The notes under the pieces were generated by a model. The model saw only the letters and a program-made list of their open reading frames with translations, did no database searches and was not told where the DNA came from. Shown here one piece after another: positions 18,703-28,628 of a DNA stretch of 64,000 bases (position 1 is its first letter; every line of letters begins with the position of its first letter). The DNA is from Vreelandella neptunia (GTDB lineage: Bacteria; Pseudomonadota; Gammaproteobacteria; Pseudomonadales; Halomonadaceae). Position numbers and translations under genes: made by a program. The stretch lies in assembly GCF_022489065.1 (NCBI RefSeq), contig NZ_JAKVTW010000001.1, positions 620,001-684,000 on the forward strand, given 5' to 3'.

Positions 18703-19515
18703 ATGCTGTCGCCTGGGTTATCTGACGAACAAGCGGTACCGTTTGATGATCGTGGGCTGGCGTATGGTGACGGTCTATTTGAAACAGTGCTGCTGCGCGA
18801 TGGCGGACCGGTGCTGTGGCGTTATCATACTTCCCGCTTGGCGAAGGGTTGTCGCCGCCTGAATATACCGTTACCTAGTCAGGCAGCACTCGACGCCACT
18901 TGGCAAGGCGACCCTACAGCTGAGCTTGAAGTGCTTAAACTCATCCTGACACGGGGTAGCGGTGGTCGTGGCTACGCCCAGCCAGATCAAGTCACACCAC
19001 GGCTAGTTAGTCGCCGAACGCCTTTTCAGCCCTCCGCAGAGCGCTGGCAACAAGGCGTGACAGTGCGGCTTTGTGATTTGCGTTTAGGTCATCAACCGCG
19101 GCTGGCCGGTATCAAGCACTTAAATCGCTTAGAAAATGTCTTGGCGCGCCAAGAGTGGAGTGATGCCACTATTGCCGAAGGCGTGCTTGCTGATACTCAT
19201 GGCCTCGTGGTTGAAGCCACCAGTATGAACGTGTTTTGGCAGCAGGCGGGGCAGGTGTTAACGCCTCTGCTTGACCAGTGTGGTGTAGCAGGTACGCTGC
19301 GTGCTGCATTGATTGAGCAAGGTGCTGTCGCGCAGTCGTCACTGCCGCTGCAGCAACTCGGGGCTGTAGAACGGCTGTGGGTGGCAAACTCCGTTCAAGG
19401 CGTATGGCCGGTCACTTCGCTACTTGCAGCGAATGGCTCGCTGATACAGCGTTGGCCATTAAGTAAGCTCGATTCATTTCAGCGCTTGGCACATCAGCTA
19501 TTAGGCGTTGCCTAA
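18703..19515 (+). CDS. pabC: Aminodeoxychorismate lyase PabC
   Basis: PLP enzyme (fold type IV) cleaving 4-amino-4-deoxychorismate to p-aminobenzoate and pyruvate for folate synthesis. The DRGLAYGDGLFET start is diagnostic; the PLP Lys lies in GIKHLNRLENVLA and the VVEATSMNVFW segment follows. ATG 18703 is six bases after the fabF stop, with no separate ribosome site, so it depends on coupling. fabF-pabC-mltG-tmk order is typical. Confidence 0.92.
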   Translation: MLSPGLSDEQAVPFDDRGLAYGDGLFETVLLRDGGPVLWRYHTSRLAKGCRRLNIPLPSQAALDATWQGDPTAELEVLKLILTRGSGGRGYAQPDQVTPRLVSRRTPFQPSAERWQQGVTVRLCDLRLGHQPRLAGIKHLNRLENVLARQEWSDATIAEGVLADTHGLVVEATSMNVFWQQAGQVLTPLLDQCGVAGTLRAALIEQGAVAQSSLPLQQLGAVERLWVANSVQGVWPVTSLLAANGSLIQRWPLSKLDSFQRLAHQLLGVA

Positions 19516-19559
19516 GCGTTAGTGCTGCAGATATCGCTCTGTAATTTCTTAGAGGTGTC

Positions 19560-20567
19560 ATGGTGAAACGGTTATTAACCGCTCTATTGGTATTAGTCAT
19601 AATCGGGGCTGCGGGTGCAGCAGGCGGTTATTTTTATTGGCAGAGCCGTTTAGAGGCGCCTTTAGCTATTAATGAGCCAATACTTTACCAGGTGCCGTCT
19701 GGCGCGGGATTTAATCAGGTGGTGGCGCAGTTGGAATCCCAGGGCGTGATCGCAGATGCCTGGGCGTTTCGCTTGTTAGCGAGGGTGGAGCCAGAGCGCC
19801 TGCCGCGGCTGCGTACCGGCGAATATCAACTGCTGCCAGATATGAGCGGACTGGAGATGATGGCGCTGCTAGGCAGTAATAAGGTCGTCACCTACCCGCT
19901 GACGATTCCTGAGGGGTGGACTTTTCGGCAAATGCGCGACTTGCTAAATGCCGCGCCGAAACTCGATCATCGTACGGCTGATTTGAGCGACGAAGAGGTA
20001 ATGGCGCTACTTGATCGAGAGGACACTTTCCCAGAGGGCTGGTTCTTTCCCGATACCTATCGTTATCACCTGGGAATGAGCGATGTCGACATTCTGCGTC
20101 AATCCCTTGAGCGTATGGAGCGCATTCTTGAAGAGGTGTGGGCAGAGCGAGCTGAAGAACTGACCATTGAGTCCCCCTACGAGACGCTGATAATGGCATC
20201 TTTAATCGAACGGGAAACCGGTGCGCCTGAGGAGCGACGTGAAATTGCCGGGGTCTTTAAGCGCCGTATGGAGCAGGGCATGCGCCTGCAGACAGACCCA
20301 ACGGTAATTTACGGGATGGGCGATCGCTACGAGGGGCGGATTACCCGCGCTGATCTACGTGAGGCCACGCCTTATAACACTTATGTCATCGATGGAATGC
20401 CGCCCACGCCAATTGCCTTGCCGGGGCGCGCCTCGTTAGAAGCCGCGGTGAACCCGCTGCCTGGCGAAACGCTCTATTTTGTTTCCCGCGGCGATGGTAC
20501 GCATCAGTTCTCGCGTACGTTGCGGGAGCATAACAATGCCGTAAATCGCTATATTCGTAATCGGTAA
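19560..20567 (+). CDS. mltG: Endolytic murein transglycosylase MltG
   Basis: Inner-membrane lytic transglycosylase that cuts nascent glycan strands and acts as a terminator of peptidoglycan polymerisation. One N-terminal membrane anchor (residues 5-27), a LysM-like region, then the YceG-like catalytic domain with the glutamate in SLIERETGAPEER and QTDPTVIYGMG. 335 aa. Start ATG 19560 after GAGGTG. Confidence 0.94.
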   Translation: MVKRLLTALLVLVIIGAAGAAGGYFYWQSRLEAPLAINEPILYQVPSGAGFNQVVAQLESQGVIADAWAFRLLARVEPERLPRLRTGEYQLLPDMSGLEMMALLGSNKVVTYPLTIPEGWTFRQMRDLLNAAPKLDHRTADLSDEEVMALLDREDTFPEGWFFPDTYRYHLGMSDVDILRQSLERMERILEEVWAERAEELTIESPYETLIMASLIERETGAPEERREIAGVFKRRMEQGMRLQTDPTVIYGMGDRYEGRITRADLREATPYNTYVIDGMPPTPIALPGRASLEAAVNPLPGETLYFVSRGDGTHQFSRTLREHNNAVNRYIRNR

Positions 20568-20614
20568 TGATTATGGCCCATCACAATGATTGAGTATCAA
20601 AGCAAGGGAGCATG

Positions 20615-21268
20615 ATGAGTAAGCGTGGACGCTTCATTACGCTAGAAGGCGGCGAAGGCGTGGGAAAATCAACCAATGTTGGCTTTGTCGCGGCGTGTCT
20701 GGAAGCCAAGGGTCTGGAAGTGGTACGCACTCGCGAGCCTGGCGGTACGGTTCGCGGCGAAGCTATTCGCTCGCTGCTGCTGGACCCCGCTCCCCAAGAG
20801 CCGCTACACGTTGATGCAGAACTGCTGCTGATGTTCGCTGCGCGAGCGCAACATTTGGCAGAAAAAATTCTTCCCGCACTGGCAAGAGGGGCGTGGGTAG
20901 TGTGTGATCGCTTTACTGACGCTACCTTTGCCTATCAGGGCGGCGGGCGAGGCATTGCCAAGGAGCGTATCGCCGTGCTGGAAAATTTTGTACAGCAAGG
21001 GCTTTCTCCTGATTTAACCCTCTTACTCGATATGCCAAAAGAGGCCGCAAAACAGCGCTTAGAGTCGCGCTTGCGCGATCGCCATGAGCAGCGTGACCGG
21101 TTTGAACAAGAGCAGGCCGACTTCTTCCAGGCCGTGCGGGAGGCCTACTTGGCGCGTGCAGAGGAAGCACCCGAGCGCTTTGCAGTCATCGACGCGCAGT
21201 ACTCACTCGACACGGTGCAAACGCAAATTCGTCATACACTGATGGAGCGGGTCGCTGCATGGCGTTAA
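20615..21268 (+). CDS. tmk: Thymidylate kinase
   Basis: Phosphorylates dTMP to dTDP. P-loop [11 protein letters not shown] at the N terminus, the DR(E/Y)-type REPGGT motif and [17 protein letters not shown]. Two adjacent ATGs exist (20612, 20615); AAGGGAG ends at 20610, which favours 20615. It overlaps holB by 10 bases. Confidence 0.95.
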   Translation: MSKRGRFITLEGGEGVGKSTNVGFVAACLEAKGLEVVRTREPGGTVRGEAIRSLLLDPAPQEPLHVDAELLLMFAARAQHLAEKILPALARGAWVVCDRFTDATFAYQGGGRGIAKERIAVLENFVQQGLSPDLTLLLDMPKEAAKQRLESRLRDRHEQRDRFEQEQADFFQAVREAYLARAEEAPERFAVIDAQYSLDTVQTQIRHTLMERVAAWR

Positions 21269-22245
21269 CCGGCGTAATGCCATGGCACCAAGCCACATGG
21301 CAGCATTTAACCCGCTTGGCCGATAGTGGGCGTATGCCCCATGCGCTACTTATTCATGGCGCCCATGGCGTAGGTAAGCAGCAGTTAGCGGAGGCATTAA
21401 TTGCCCGCACGCTCTGTGCCTCACCCGCTGATCAAGCCTGTGGCCACTGCCATAGCTGCGCTATGCTGGCCTCGGGGTATCATCCGGATCTGCTGCGGGT
21501 TTCGCCAGAAGAGGGAAAGCGCCAAATCCGCATCGACCCGATTCGCGAGGTTAATCGCTTTGTCTCGCAAACCGCTCAGCAGGGTGGTTATCGCGTGATT
21601 GTCATTTCGCCCGCCGAGGCAATGAACGTTGCCGCCGCCAATGCGCTGCTTAAGAGCCTAGAAGAGCCCGGCGATAAAACGCTGTTTATTCTGCTCTCCG
21701 ACGTACCTTCGCGGATGCTGGCGACGATTCGCTCCCGCTGTCAGCAGTGGTCGTTGCCAAGCGTAGCTTTTGAGGCGTGTCGCGGCTGGCTGATTGAGCA
21801 GCTTGGCAGCGCCGATGAAGCCTACTTCTGGTGGCAGGTAGCGGGCGGATTACCGCTGCTCGCTGTGGAACTGGCGGCGCCCGAAGAGCGCGCCTTACGC
21901 CATCAGATTCACGATAGTTTTGAACAATTGGTGCGCGGCGCAGAGCCTGTCTCAGAGGCCGCACGCCTGGATCGCCAAGCGATAGATGCCATCTTGTGGT
22001 ACGGTATCGCCTGGCTGGAAGACCTGATTCGCCTTGGTTTGTCTGGTGAGGGGGCTGTACTGCATAACCCAGATCTTGAGCCGCTCTATCGCCAAGCGGT
22101 TAAAAATGGTCGCGTTCAGGACTGGTTTCGCCTGCTCGATTATGCCCGCGAGCAGCGGCGATTGTTGGCGGTGGGGGCAAACCCCAATCCCCAATTAGTG
22201 CTTGAGGCATGGTTGGTGCGCTGGGCGGCACTGCTTCGCTCATAG
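21259..22245 (+). CDS. holB: DNA polymerase III subunit delta'
   Basis: Part of the clamp loader. The AAA+ fold has [15 protein letters not shown] in the Walker A position and a four-Cys zinc module ([15 protein letters not shown]). SRC (sensor/arginine-finger region) appears in TIRSRCQQW. 328 aa. ATG 21259 overlaps tmk, and pilZ follows 70 bases later, the Pseudomonas order. Confidence 0.94.
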   Translation: MALTGVMPWHQATWQHLTRLADSGRMPHALLIHGAHGVGKQQLAEALIARTLCASPADQACGHCHSCAMLASGYHPDLLRVSPEEGKRQIRIDPIREVNRFVSQTAQQGGYRVIVISPAEAMNVAAANALLKSLEEPGDKTLFILLSDVPSRMLATIRSRCQQWSLPSVAFEACRGWLIEQLGSADEAYFWWQVAGGLPLLAVELAAPEERALRHQIHDSFEQLVRGAEPVSEAARLDRQAIDAILWYGIAWLEDLIRLGLSGEGAVLHNPDLEPLYRQAVKNGRVQDWFRLLDYAREQRRLLAVGANPNPQLVLEAWLVRWAALLRS

Positions 22246-22315
22246 CGGTATTTATTCACCCTTCCCATGGCTTTTTTCTTAAGCTTTGGTTTCAAGTCAG
22301 TGCAGCGAGGTCGTC

Positions 22316-22651
22316 ATGGCAGCTCAGAAAGCGCTCTCACTTACCGTTCCGGATGTGCCGACACTGCTCTCCGCATATATGCCTTATCTGGACCGAGGGG
22401 GGATTTTTGTACCCACTCAGACCCCTTATGCGCTTGGCCAGCAAGTGTTTTTACTGCTGACTCTTCCGGGCGATAGCGAACGCCTTTCGATCACGGGTCA
22501 GGTCGTGTGGGTATCGCCGGTGGGCGTCAGTGGACGCCGTATGCCAGGCATTGGCCTGCACTTTAGCCAGCAAGACTATCCCGTGCGTGACCGCATTGAG
22601 ACGCTGCTTGCCGGTCAATTAGATAAAGCAGCCCCATCGTTCACGCTCTGA
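22316..22651 (+). CDS. pilZ: PilZ domain protein
   Basis: Orthologue by position of the type IV pilus biogenesis protein PilZ (holB-pilZ-tatD). The domain spans nearly all 111 residues. The usual c-di-GMP motif RxxxR near the N terminus is not evident, as in the founding pilus PilZ, so it may not bind the nucleotide. ATG 22316 has GCGAGG five bases upstream. Confidence 0.88.
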   Translation: MAAQKALSLTVPDVPTLLSAYMPYLDRGGIFVPTQTPYALGQQVFLLLTLPGDSERLSITGQVVWVSPVGVSGRRMPGIGLHFSQQDYPVRDRIETLLAGQLDKAAPSFTL

Positions 22652-22721
22652 AACAAACTGTCACTTACGCTTTGAATGCAAGTATCATCGTGTTTATGGC
22701 CTAGCTGTTGTCGAGACCTGT

Positions 22722-23552
22722 ATGTTTGTTGATTCACACTGTCATTTAGATCGTTTATCCGACCAGACCCATGGGGGCGATATTGCCGCCACCTTGGCCG
22801 CCGCTCGCGCCGCCCATGTCAGCCAATTTCTGGCTGTAGCGGTGACTTTAGAAGAGATGCCTGAGCTTGCGTCTATTGCCCGCGCCCATCACGATGTGGC
22901 GATTTCCGCTGGATTACACCCCTTGCACCAGAGTGAGAGTGAGCCCAGCGTTGCCGATATTAAAGACGCCGCTGAGCAGTATGGGGCGGTGGCGATCGGG
23001 GAAACTGGCTTGGATTACCACTACCAAGACAGCGTACCCATAGAGGTTCAGCACGAGCGCTTCAAACGTCACTTAATCGCCGCGCATGAGTTGGAGCTTC
23101 CGGTGATTATTCATACCCGCGAAGCCAAAGAGGAAACCTTGGCCCTGCTGCGTGAATATAGCGACCCGCGCGTGGGCGGTGTATTACACTGTTTTACTGA
23201 AGACTTGGCGATGGCCCGTGAGGCGGTGCGTTTAGGATTTTATATCTCGCTATCGGGCATTATCACTTTTCGTAATGCAGCTCCGTTGCGTGAACTTGCC
23301 CGTCAGCTACCGCTGGACCGCCTGCTGATTGAAACGGATAGTCCTTATCTAGCGCCCGTTCCTCACCGGGGCAAGCCCAATGAGCCCGCTTGGGTGGTAC
23401 AAGTGGCTGAGTGTATCGCCAAGGAGCGAGGCATCAGTGTTGATGAGGTCGCCATGCAGACGACCGCCAACTTTTACCGACTGTTTCGTGCTGCTACCCC
23501 CGATGCCCCGGAACACGTTAAAGAGGCGCTGGCACACTCTGGGCTTTTATAG
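22722..23552 (+). CDS. TatD family metal-dependent hydrolase (YcfH type)
   Basis: TIM-barrel deoxyribonuclease-like hydrolase with two-metal ligands in DSHCHLDRL, GETGLDYH, IHTREA, LHCFTE and ETDSPYLAP. 276 aa. The position after holB-pilZ corresponds to YcfH rather than TatD itself. Function is likely DNA repair or quality control; the substrate is not settled by sequence. Confidence 0.9.
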   Translation: MFVDSHCHLDRLSDQTHGGDIAATLAAARAAHVSQFLAVAVTLEEMPELASIARAHHDVAISAGLHPLHQSESEPSVADIKDAAEQYGAVAIGETGLDYHYQDSVPIEVQHERFKRHLIAAHELELPVIIHTREAKEETLALLREYSDPRVGGVLHCFTEDLAMAREAVRLGFYISLSGIITFRNAAPLRELARQLPLDRLLIETDSPYLAPVPHRGKPNEPAWVVQVAECIAKERGISVDEVAMQTTANFYRLFRAATPDAPEHVKEALAHSGLL

Positions 23553-23603
23553 CCTGAGGTACAGCCTGATGAGCCTTGAATACGCTCAAGCGAGGTGGCC
23601 GAG

Positions 23604-24176
23604 ATGAATATTGACCGATTGTTGCAGCAAGGCAGCGGAGAGGGCGAGCGTGCTGGCTCTATTCCTCCGCTCGACGAGTGGCAGCCTGCGCTCTCTGGCG
23701 ATATGAATATCATTATTCATGCGGATGGAAGCTGGTGGCACGAAGGCCAGCCGTTTGCCCGCTCCAAGGTAGCGCGCCTATTGGCCACACTGTTGCGCCT
23801 CGATGACGAGGGCTACTGCCTTGTTACGCTGGTGGAGCGCTGGCGGATACAGGTCGAAGACCTGCCACTGGTCGCGGTAGAAGCCGACTTCCGTGACGAT
23901 GCCTGGTGGTTCACTACCCAGTTTGATGACGTTGTGCGCCTAGATGCAGAGCATCCACTCTCCGTGACGTTGACTCCCCAAGGCGAGTCGGTACCGCAGC
24001 TACCGGTGCGTTTTGGGCTGGCCGCTAGGCTCCACCGCAATGTCTATTACCGGTTGGTTGAGGCTGCAGAAACGCGTGATAGCGACGATGGCACTAAGGA
24101 AATTGGCTTAATGAGTGCCGGACAGTGGTTTGCGTTAGGTCAGCTTGAGGATGAATCGTCAGGCGAGGCGCCGTGA
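23604..24176 (+). CDS. DUF1285 domain protein
   Basis: About 190 aa matching the DUF1285 family, conserved in proteobacteria without an assigned role. The core runs from ADGSWWHEGQPFAR through LVEKWRI-like (here LVERWRI) to VAVEADF. I used ATG 23604 with GAGG eight bases upstream; a GTG at 23595 is possible. It overlaps the next gene by four bases (GTGA), so the pair is coupled with a DNA helicase. Confidence 0.82.
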   Translation: MNIDRLLQQGSGEGERAGSIPPLDEWQPALSGDMNIIIHADGSWWHEGQPFARSKVARLLATLLRLDDEGYCLVTLVERWRIQVEDLPLVAVEADFRDDAWWFTTQFDDVVRLDAEHPLSVTLTPQGESVPQLPVRFGLAARLHRNVYYRLVEAAETRDSDDGTKEIGLMSAGQWFALGQLEDESSGEAP

Positions 24177-26407
24177 AGTTAACTGTTGAACAGCAAGCAG
24201 TGGTTAATCATCAAGCCGGGCATGCGCGCGTGGCAGCGGTGGCCGGGGCAGGCAAAACCACCACCATGGCCGCTCGGGTGCTTCATCTATTGGCCAGCGG
24301 CGTACCGCCAAAACGTATTTTAGTACTGATGTTTAACCGCTCAGCGAAAGATGACTTTCAGCGTCGCTTAGCGGCAATGGCACCTGCCGGGCAGGCATTG
24401 CCCGATGTCCGCACTTTCCACTCCCTTGGCCACCGTTTAACGCAAAGCTTATGCCGCTGGGGGGCGCTTGCCCCGCGCCAGCTACTGTCCGCTGATTGGC
24501 AGCTAGAAAGGCTGCTTCGCCAGGCGAGCCTTAATGTACTGCGTGATGCAGTGGAGCGACGGGATGCAGCTCTGGAAGGGGATCGACTGGAAACCTTGGC
24601 CCACTTCTGTGGCTTAGTGAAAGCAGAAATGATCACCCCGGAAGCGCTCTACGAGCGGCTTAATTTTGACCCCGATACCGACTATTTCCCAGCGGCGTTT
24701 GCCGAAGCGGAGCGGCTGTTAGAATCGGAAGGCGTGATGACCTATGCCGATCTGCTTTATCGCCCGCTGTTGGCACTAGAAGCAGATGGTGCCTTGCGTG
24801 GTCGCGTCGAAGGGTTTCTTGACCATGTCATTATTGATGAGTATCAGGATATTAACGCCGCTCAGCAGCGTCTTTTATCCGTGCTGGTGGGCAGCCGAGC
24901 CGAGGTGATGGCAGTAGGTGATGCCAACCAGTGTATTTATGAGTGGCGCGGCGCCAAACCCGACACCATGCTGGAAAATTTTACAGCCACCTTTGGCAAG
25001 GCGACCGACTACCCACTATCGACGACATTTCGTCATGGGCATGCGCTAGCGCTGGCCGCCAATCATGCCATTGCCGCTAACCAGCGACGTCCCAACCAGC
25101 TCTGCCTTGCCGCAGCTAATAACCCGGAGACCCGCGTCTCAGTGGGGCAGGGGAGCCGTTTGCTACTTGATGCGTTGATGGACTGGCAGGCCCAGGGGCG
25201 AGCGTTTAACGAAGCCAGCTTACTGGTGCGTAGTTGGGCGCTTTCGGTACCGTTCCAACTGGCACTGTTACAGGCAGGGATTCCGTTTCGGCTTCAGCGC
25301 GAGGATCGTTTCGTTTTTCGTCTGCCGCTGGTGCAGGCCCTGGCGGGGTATTTAAAGCTGTCGCGTCGCCCTGATCTTCTGCGTGACCCGCAGCAACTAT
25401 TGCTGCTGCTTTCACAACCGACCCCCTTCGTTGCCCGGGAGCGGTTACAGCGATTGGCTCACCAACTGGCGACCACTCAGCAGTGGCCCGAGCGGCATGA
25501 CCCCATGCTAACGGCGTTAAAGCCGATCCAGCGGCGCACGCTGAAAAAGCGCTGGCTGCTGCTTTGTGAGCTGCCACAGCTAAGTGCATGGCCACCCGCT
25601 AAGTTGCTACGCCACGTGGTGGATAGTATTGATGCTGAAAAAACGCTCAAACGGGCAGCAGCGCGACGGGATAAAGGCGAAGAGGATGTTCGTTTACTTG
25701 ATGTCCTAATTGAACAAGCGCAAAGCGTGCAAGACCCAGATGCTTTTATCGAACTACTTGAACGCCCGGTAGAGAATCAGGCGGGCGGCGTGTTGATCAG
25801 TACCGTGCACGGTGCCAAAGGACTTGAGTGGCCGCTGGTGGCCGTTGCCGGTGTGAATGAGGAAGATTTTCCCCACTATAGTCGCGATAACCCACTCAGC
25901 GATGAACGTCTGGAAGAGGAGCGTCGGCTCTTCTACGTGGCCATCACCCGTGCCCAAGAGCAGTTACTGGTGCTTCATGACGGGGGCGTGCATCGGCCTA
26001 GTCGTTTTATTGCCGAAAGCGCTTGGCAAGACAGTATGCGGGTAGCCTCCTGCCTAGCGAGTTCCAGCGCACCAGTTGCATCACTTCAAGTGGCTTCGGT
26101 GAGTCTGGTTGAACGCTATCTGGCGCGTCTTGGCCGCGATGATATTGTGCTGGCACCGGCCCAGGTCGAAGAGGCCAGCGGTGGCTATTCGGCTGATGTC
26201 CATTTTTACCCCGGTCAGCGCCTTCTTCATGCGGTGTTTGGCGAGGGGGAAGTGGCAGCGGTAGAGGGAAGTGCTAGCGACCCGGTCATTGATGTACGCT
26301 TTGATCAGGCAGGAAGAAGACGGCTAATAGCCCGTCGAGCGCCCATAGAGTTGCTGGAAAGCCCGAAAAGCGCAAGTATGACTACGAAAAGCGCAACGAT
26401 GTCCTAG
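24173..26407 (+). CDS. UvrD/Rep-family superfamily 1 DNA helicase
   Basis: ATP-dependent 3'-5' helicase of the UvrD/Rep/PcrA group. Motif I AVAGAGKTTTMAARV (residues ~16-30), motif II IIDEYQDIN, motif III GDANQCIYEWRGA, motif V STVHGAKGLEW and motif VI RRLFYVAITRAQEQL are intact. 744 aa, slightly longer than UvrD. It starts at GTG 24173, inside the DUF1285 stop. It is not clearly UvrD, Rep or PcrA, so I give no symbol; it may be a paralogue in repair. Confidence 0.88.
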   Translation: MKLTVEQQAVVNHQAGHARVAAVAGAGKTTTMAARVLHLLASGVPPKRILVLMFNRSAKDDFQRRLAAMAPAGQALPDVRTFHSLGHRLTQSLCRWGALAPRQLLSADWQLERLLRQASLNVLRDAVERRDAALEGDRLETLAHFCGLVKAEMITPEALYERLNFDPDTDYFPAAFAEAERLLESEGVMTYADLLYRPLLALEADGALRGRVEGFLDHVIIDEYQDINAAQQRLLSVLVGSRAEVMAVGDANQCIYEWRGAKPDTMLENFTATFGKATDYPLSTTFRHGHALALAANHAIAANQRRPNQLCLAAANNPETRVSVGQGSRLLLDALMDWQAQGRAFNEASLLVRSWALSVPFQLALLQAGIPFRLQREDRFVFRLPLVQALAGYLKLSRRPDLLRDPQQLLLLLSQPTPFVARERLQRLAHQLATTQQWPERHDPMLTALKPIQRRTLKKRWLLLCELPQLSAWPPAKLLRHVVDSIDAEKTLKRAAARRDKGEEDVRLLDVLIEQAQSVQDPDAFIELLERPVENQAGGVLISTVHGAKGLEWPLVAVAGVNEEDFPHYSRDNPLSDERLEEERRLFYVAITRAQEQLLVLHDGGVHRPSRFIAESAWQDSMRVASCLASSSAPVASLQVASVSLVERYLARLGRDDIVLAPAQVEEASGGYSADVHFYPGQRLLHAVFGEGEVAAVEGSASDPVIDVRFDQAGRRRLIARRAPIELLESPKSASMTTKSATMS

Positions 26408-26489
26408 TGTATGAGTAATTCGGTGTGAACACGTTACGACTAACCAAGCTGTGCGCTACTGTTAGCCGTAACGTGAATGGCGCTACTGA

Positions 26490-28154
26490 TTACATATTCG
26501 GGTAGGTCGGCCCGCCGCCGCCTTCTGGTGCTACCCAGGTAATATTCTGCGCGGGATCCTTAATATCACAGGTTTTGCAGTGTACGCAGTTCTGGAAGTT
26601 GATCTGAAAGCGTGGCTCGCCTGCGCTATCTTCGACCACTTCATAGACGCCAGCAGGGCAGTAGCGCTGCGCCGGTTCTGCGTACTTCGGCAGGTTTTCG
26701 CGAATGGGTAATTCAGGATCTTTCAGGCGCAGATGGCACGGCTGGTTCTCTTCGTGATTGGTGTTAGACAGAAATACTGAGGAGAGCTTATCGAAAGAGA
26801 GCTTTCCGTCTGGCTTGGGGTAATTGATCTTCTCAAATTCTGCGGCAGGCTTGAGCGCACCATGGTCGGTCGTGGTGTCATGCACGTTAGGTAGCTTATT
26901 GCCCAGCAGTTGATGCGCGAAGTTATAGGCGCCGCCACCGATGGTGCCATATTTATGAATGGCAGGGCCGAAGCTCGCGTTGTCTTTAAGTTCTTGGTAA
27001 GCCCAGCTCGCTTCCCACTTCTGAGTAAAGCTAGTCAGCTCTTGTGCGCCTTCGTCACCCCCTTTAATGGCTTCAAATACGCTTTCTGCTGCGACCATGC
27101 CCGACTTCATAGCGGTGTGGAGCCCTTTGATTTTGGCAAAGTTGAGGGTTCCTGCGTCACAGCCGATGAGCAGGCCGCCAGGGAAGGTCATTTTAGGTAA
27201 GCAGTTAAAGCCGCCCTTGGTAATTGCCCGGGCGCCATAAGCAACGCGCTTGCCACCTTCAAGGTATTGGCTAATCACCGGATGATGCTTCATACGCTGA
27301 AACTCATCAAACGGTGAGAGCCATGGATTTTGGTAGCCAAGATCCATTATCAAACCAACCACAACCTGCTGGTTTTCCGCATGGTATAAAAACCAGCCGC
27401 CGTGGGTGTTTTTATCCAGCGGCCAGCCAGAACCGTGTACCACAAGGCCGGGTTCATGTTTGTCAGCGGGTACATCCCAAAGTTCTTTAAGACCTAAACC
27501 GTAATGCTGGGGGTCACGCCCCGCATCCAGCGAAAAGTCTTTAATTAGGCGTTTACCAAGATGCCCTCGCGAGCCTTCTGCGAACAGCGTGTACTTAGCG
27601 CGCAGTTCCATGCCCGGCATATAGCCATCTTTAGGCGTGCCATCGGCAGCGACGCCCATGTCGCCGATTAAAATGCCGCGCACCGCGTCATCTTCTACGA
27701 TAACGTCTTGGGCCGCGAAACCAGGAAAAATCTCAACGCCCAATGACTCCGCCTGTTCACCCAGCCAGCGGCACAGGTTGCCCGCGCTGATAACATAGCG
27801 TTGCTGATCGCCACCGGTGTTGTGCATGCTTTTCGGCACCAGCGCATTTGGCACTTTTTGTGCTTTTTCAGCGTCTTTGAGCAAGAAAACATCGTCGCGA
27901 ATAGCGGGGGTGTTTAAAGGAGCGCCGCGCTCTTTCCAATCGGGAAAGAGTTCCGTCAGTGCTCTGGGTTCGAATACCGCGCCGGATAAAATGTGCGCGC
28001 CAACCTCAGAGCCCTTTTCAACGACACAAACCGTTAGTTCTTGCTCTGCTTCATTGGCTTGTTGCATCAGTCGACATGCAGCAGCAAGCCCGGATGGGCC
28101 CGCACCGACAATGACAACATCAAAGTCCATTACATCGCGTTCAACAGTTTCCAC
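26490..28154 (-). CDS. Electron transfer flavoprotein-ubiquinone oxidoreductase
   Basis: Inner-membrane FAD and 4Fe-4S enzyme passing electrons from ETF to ubiquinone during fatty acid and amino acid oxidation. FAD-binding VIVGAGPSGLAAA at residues 14-26; the C-terminal iron-sulfur ligands are in CPAGVYE and FQNCVHCKTCDIKDP. 554 aa, normal length. GTG 28154 is preceded by AAGGAG with seven-base spacing. It is divergent from etfBA. Confidence 0.94.
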   Translation of the reverse strand: METVERDVMDFDVVIVGAGPSGLAAACRLMQQANEAEQELTVCVVEKGSEVGAHILSGAVFEPRALTELFPDWKERGAPLNTPAIRDDVFLLKDAEKAQKVPNALVPKSMHNTGGDQQRYVISAGNLCRWLGEQAESLGVEIFPGFAAQDVIVEDDAVRGILIGDMGVAADGTPKDGYMPGMELRAKYTLFAEGSRGHLGKRLIKDFSLDAGRDPQHYGLGLKELWDVPADKHEPGLVVHGSGWPLDKNTHGGWFLYHAENQQVVVGLIMDLGYQNPWLSPFDEFQRMKHHPVISQYLEGGKRVAYGARAITKGGFNCLPKMTFPGGLLIGCDAGTLNFAKIKGLHTAMKSGMVAAESVFEAIKGGDEGAQELTSFTQKWEASWAYQELKDNASFGPAIHKYGTIGGGAYNFAHQLLGNKLPNVHDTTTDHGALKPAAEFEKINYPKPDGKLSFDKLSSVFLSNTNHEENQPCHLRLKDPELPIRENLPKYAEPAQRYCPAGVYEVVEDSAGEPRFQINFQNCVHCKTCDIKDPAQNITWVAPEGGGGPTYPNM

Positions 28155-28628
28155 CCGGTTTCTCCTTATTCTCTTTTAAGTGCCATTATTAGCTAAGCTA
28201 GCCTATGTCTACGTTATGGGTACTAGCTTATAAACAGATGGCCTTAATTTAAAACGGTCGTTTGCTTCTGGTTATCTCCCATGATAGGCATAATACCTGT
28301 GTCAGGTCACGCCTACGATGGCGAAAGCAGCATTTCTTGATGGTTGGCATCGCTCACTCGCCGCTCCATGCTACGACCAAGGCAGTAGCGATCAAGTGTT
28401 GTCGCTAACAGGCAGGCTATGGCAAATTGGTAGTGTTTTTCAATCATGCACCTATCAAACGCTTGAATGAATTTGAACGCGCTGGCAACGCTGGTAGTGT
28501 TTCGCGGGACGTTTTCGTTGTTAATGTATTCAGCAGCTTTTCAATAGAAGCTCTTTAATAAGAGGTATCCGCTTGGCGGGTGCCAGCTCAGGTTAACGGC
28601 TTTTGTTTACAAGCCAAGCGAGGAATCT
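28155..28628. other. Divergent intergenic region between ETF-QO and etfB
   Basis: 474 bases with no gene seen. It should hold both promoters, though I could not place them securely. Small inverted repeats are visible: TAGCT-A-AGCTA (28190-28200) near ETF-QO, and CTCTT-TAAT-AAGAG (28551-28564) about 65 bp before etfB. Confidence 0.45.
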
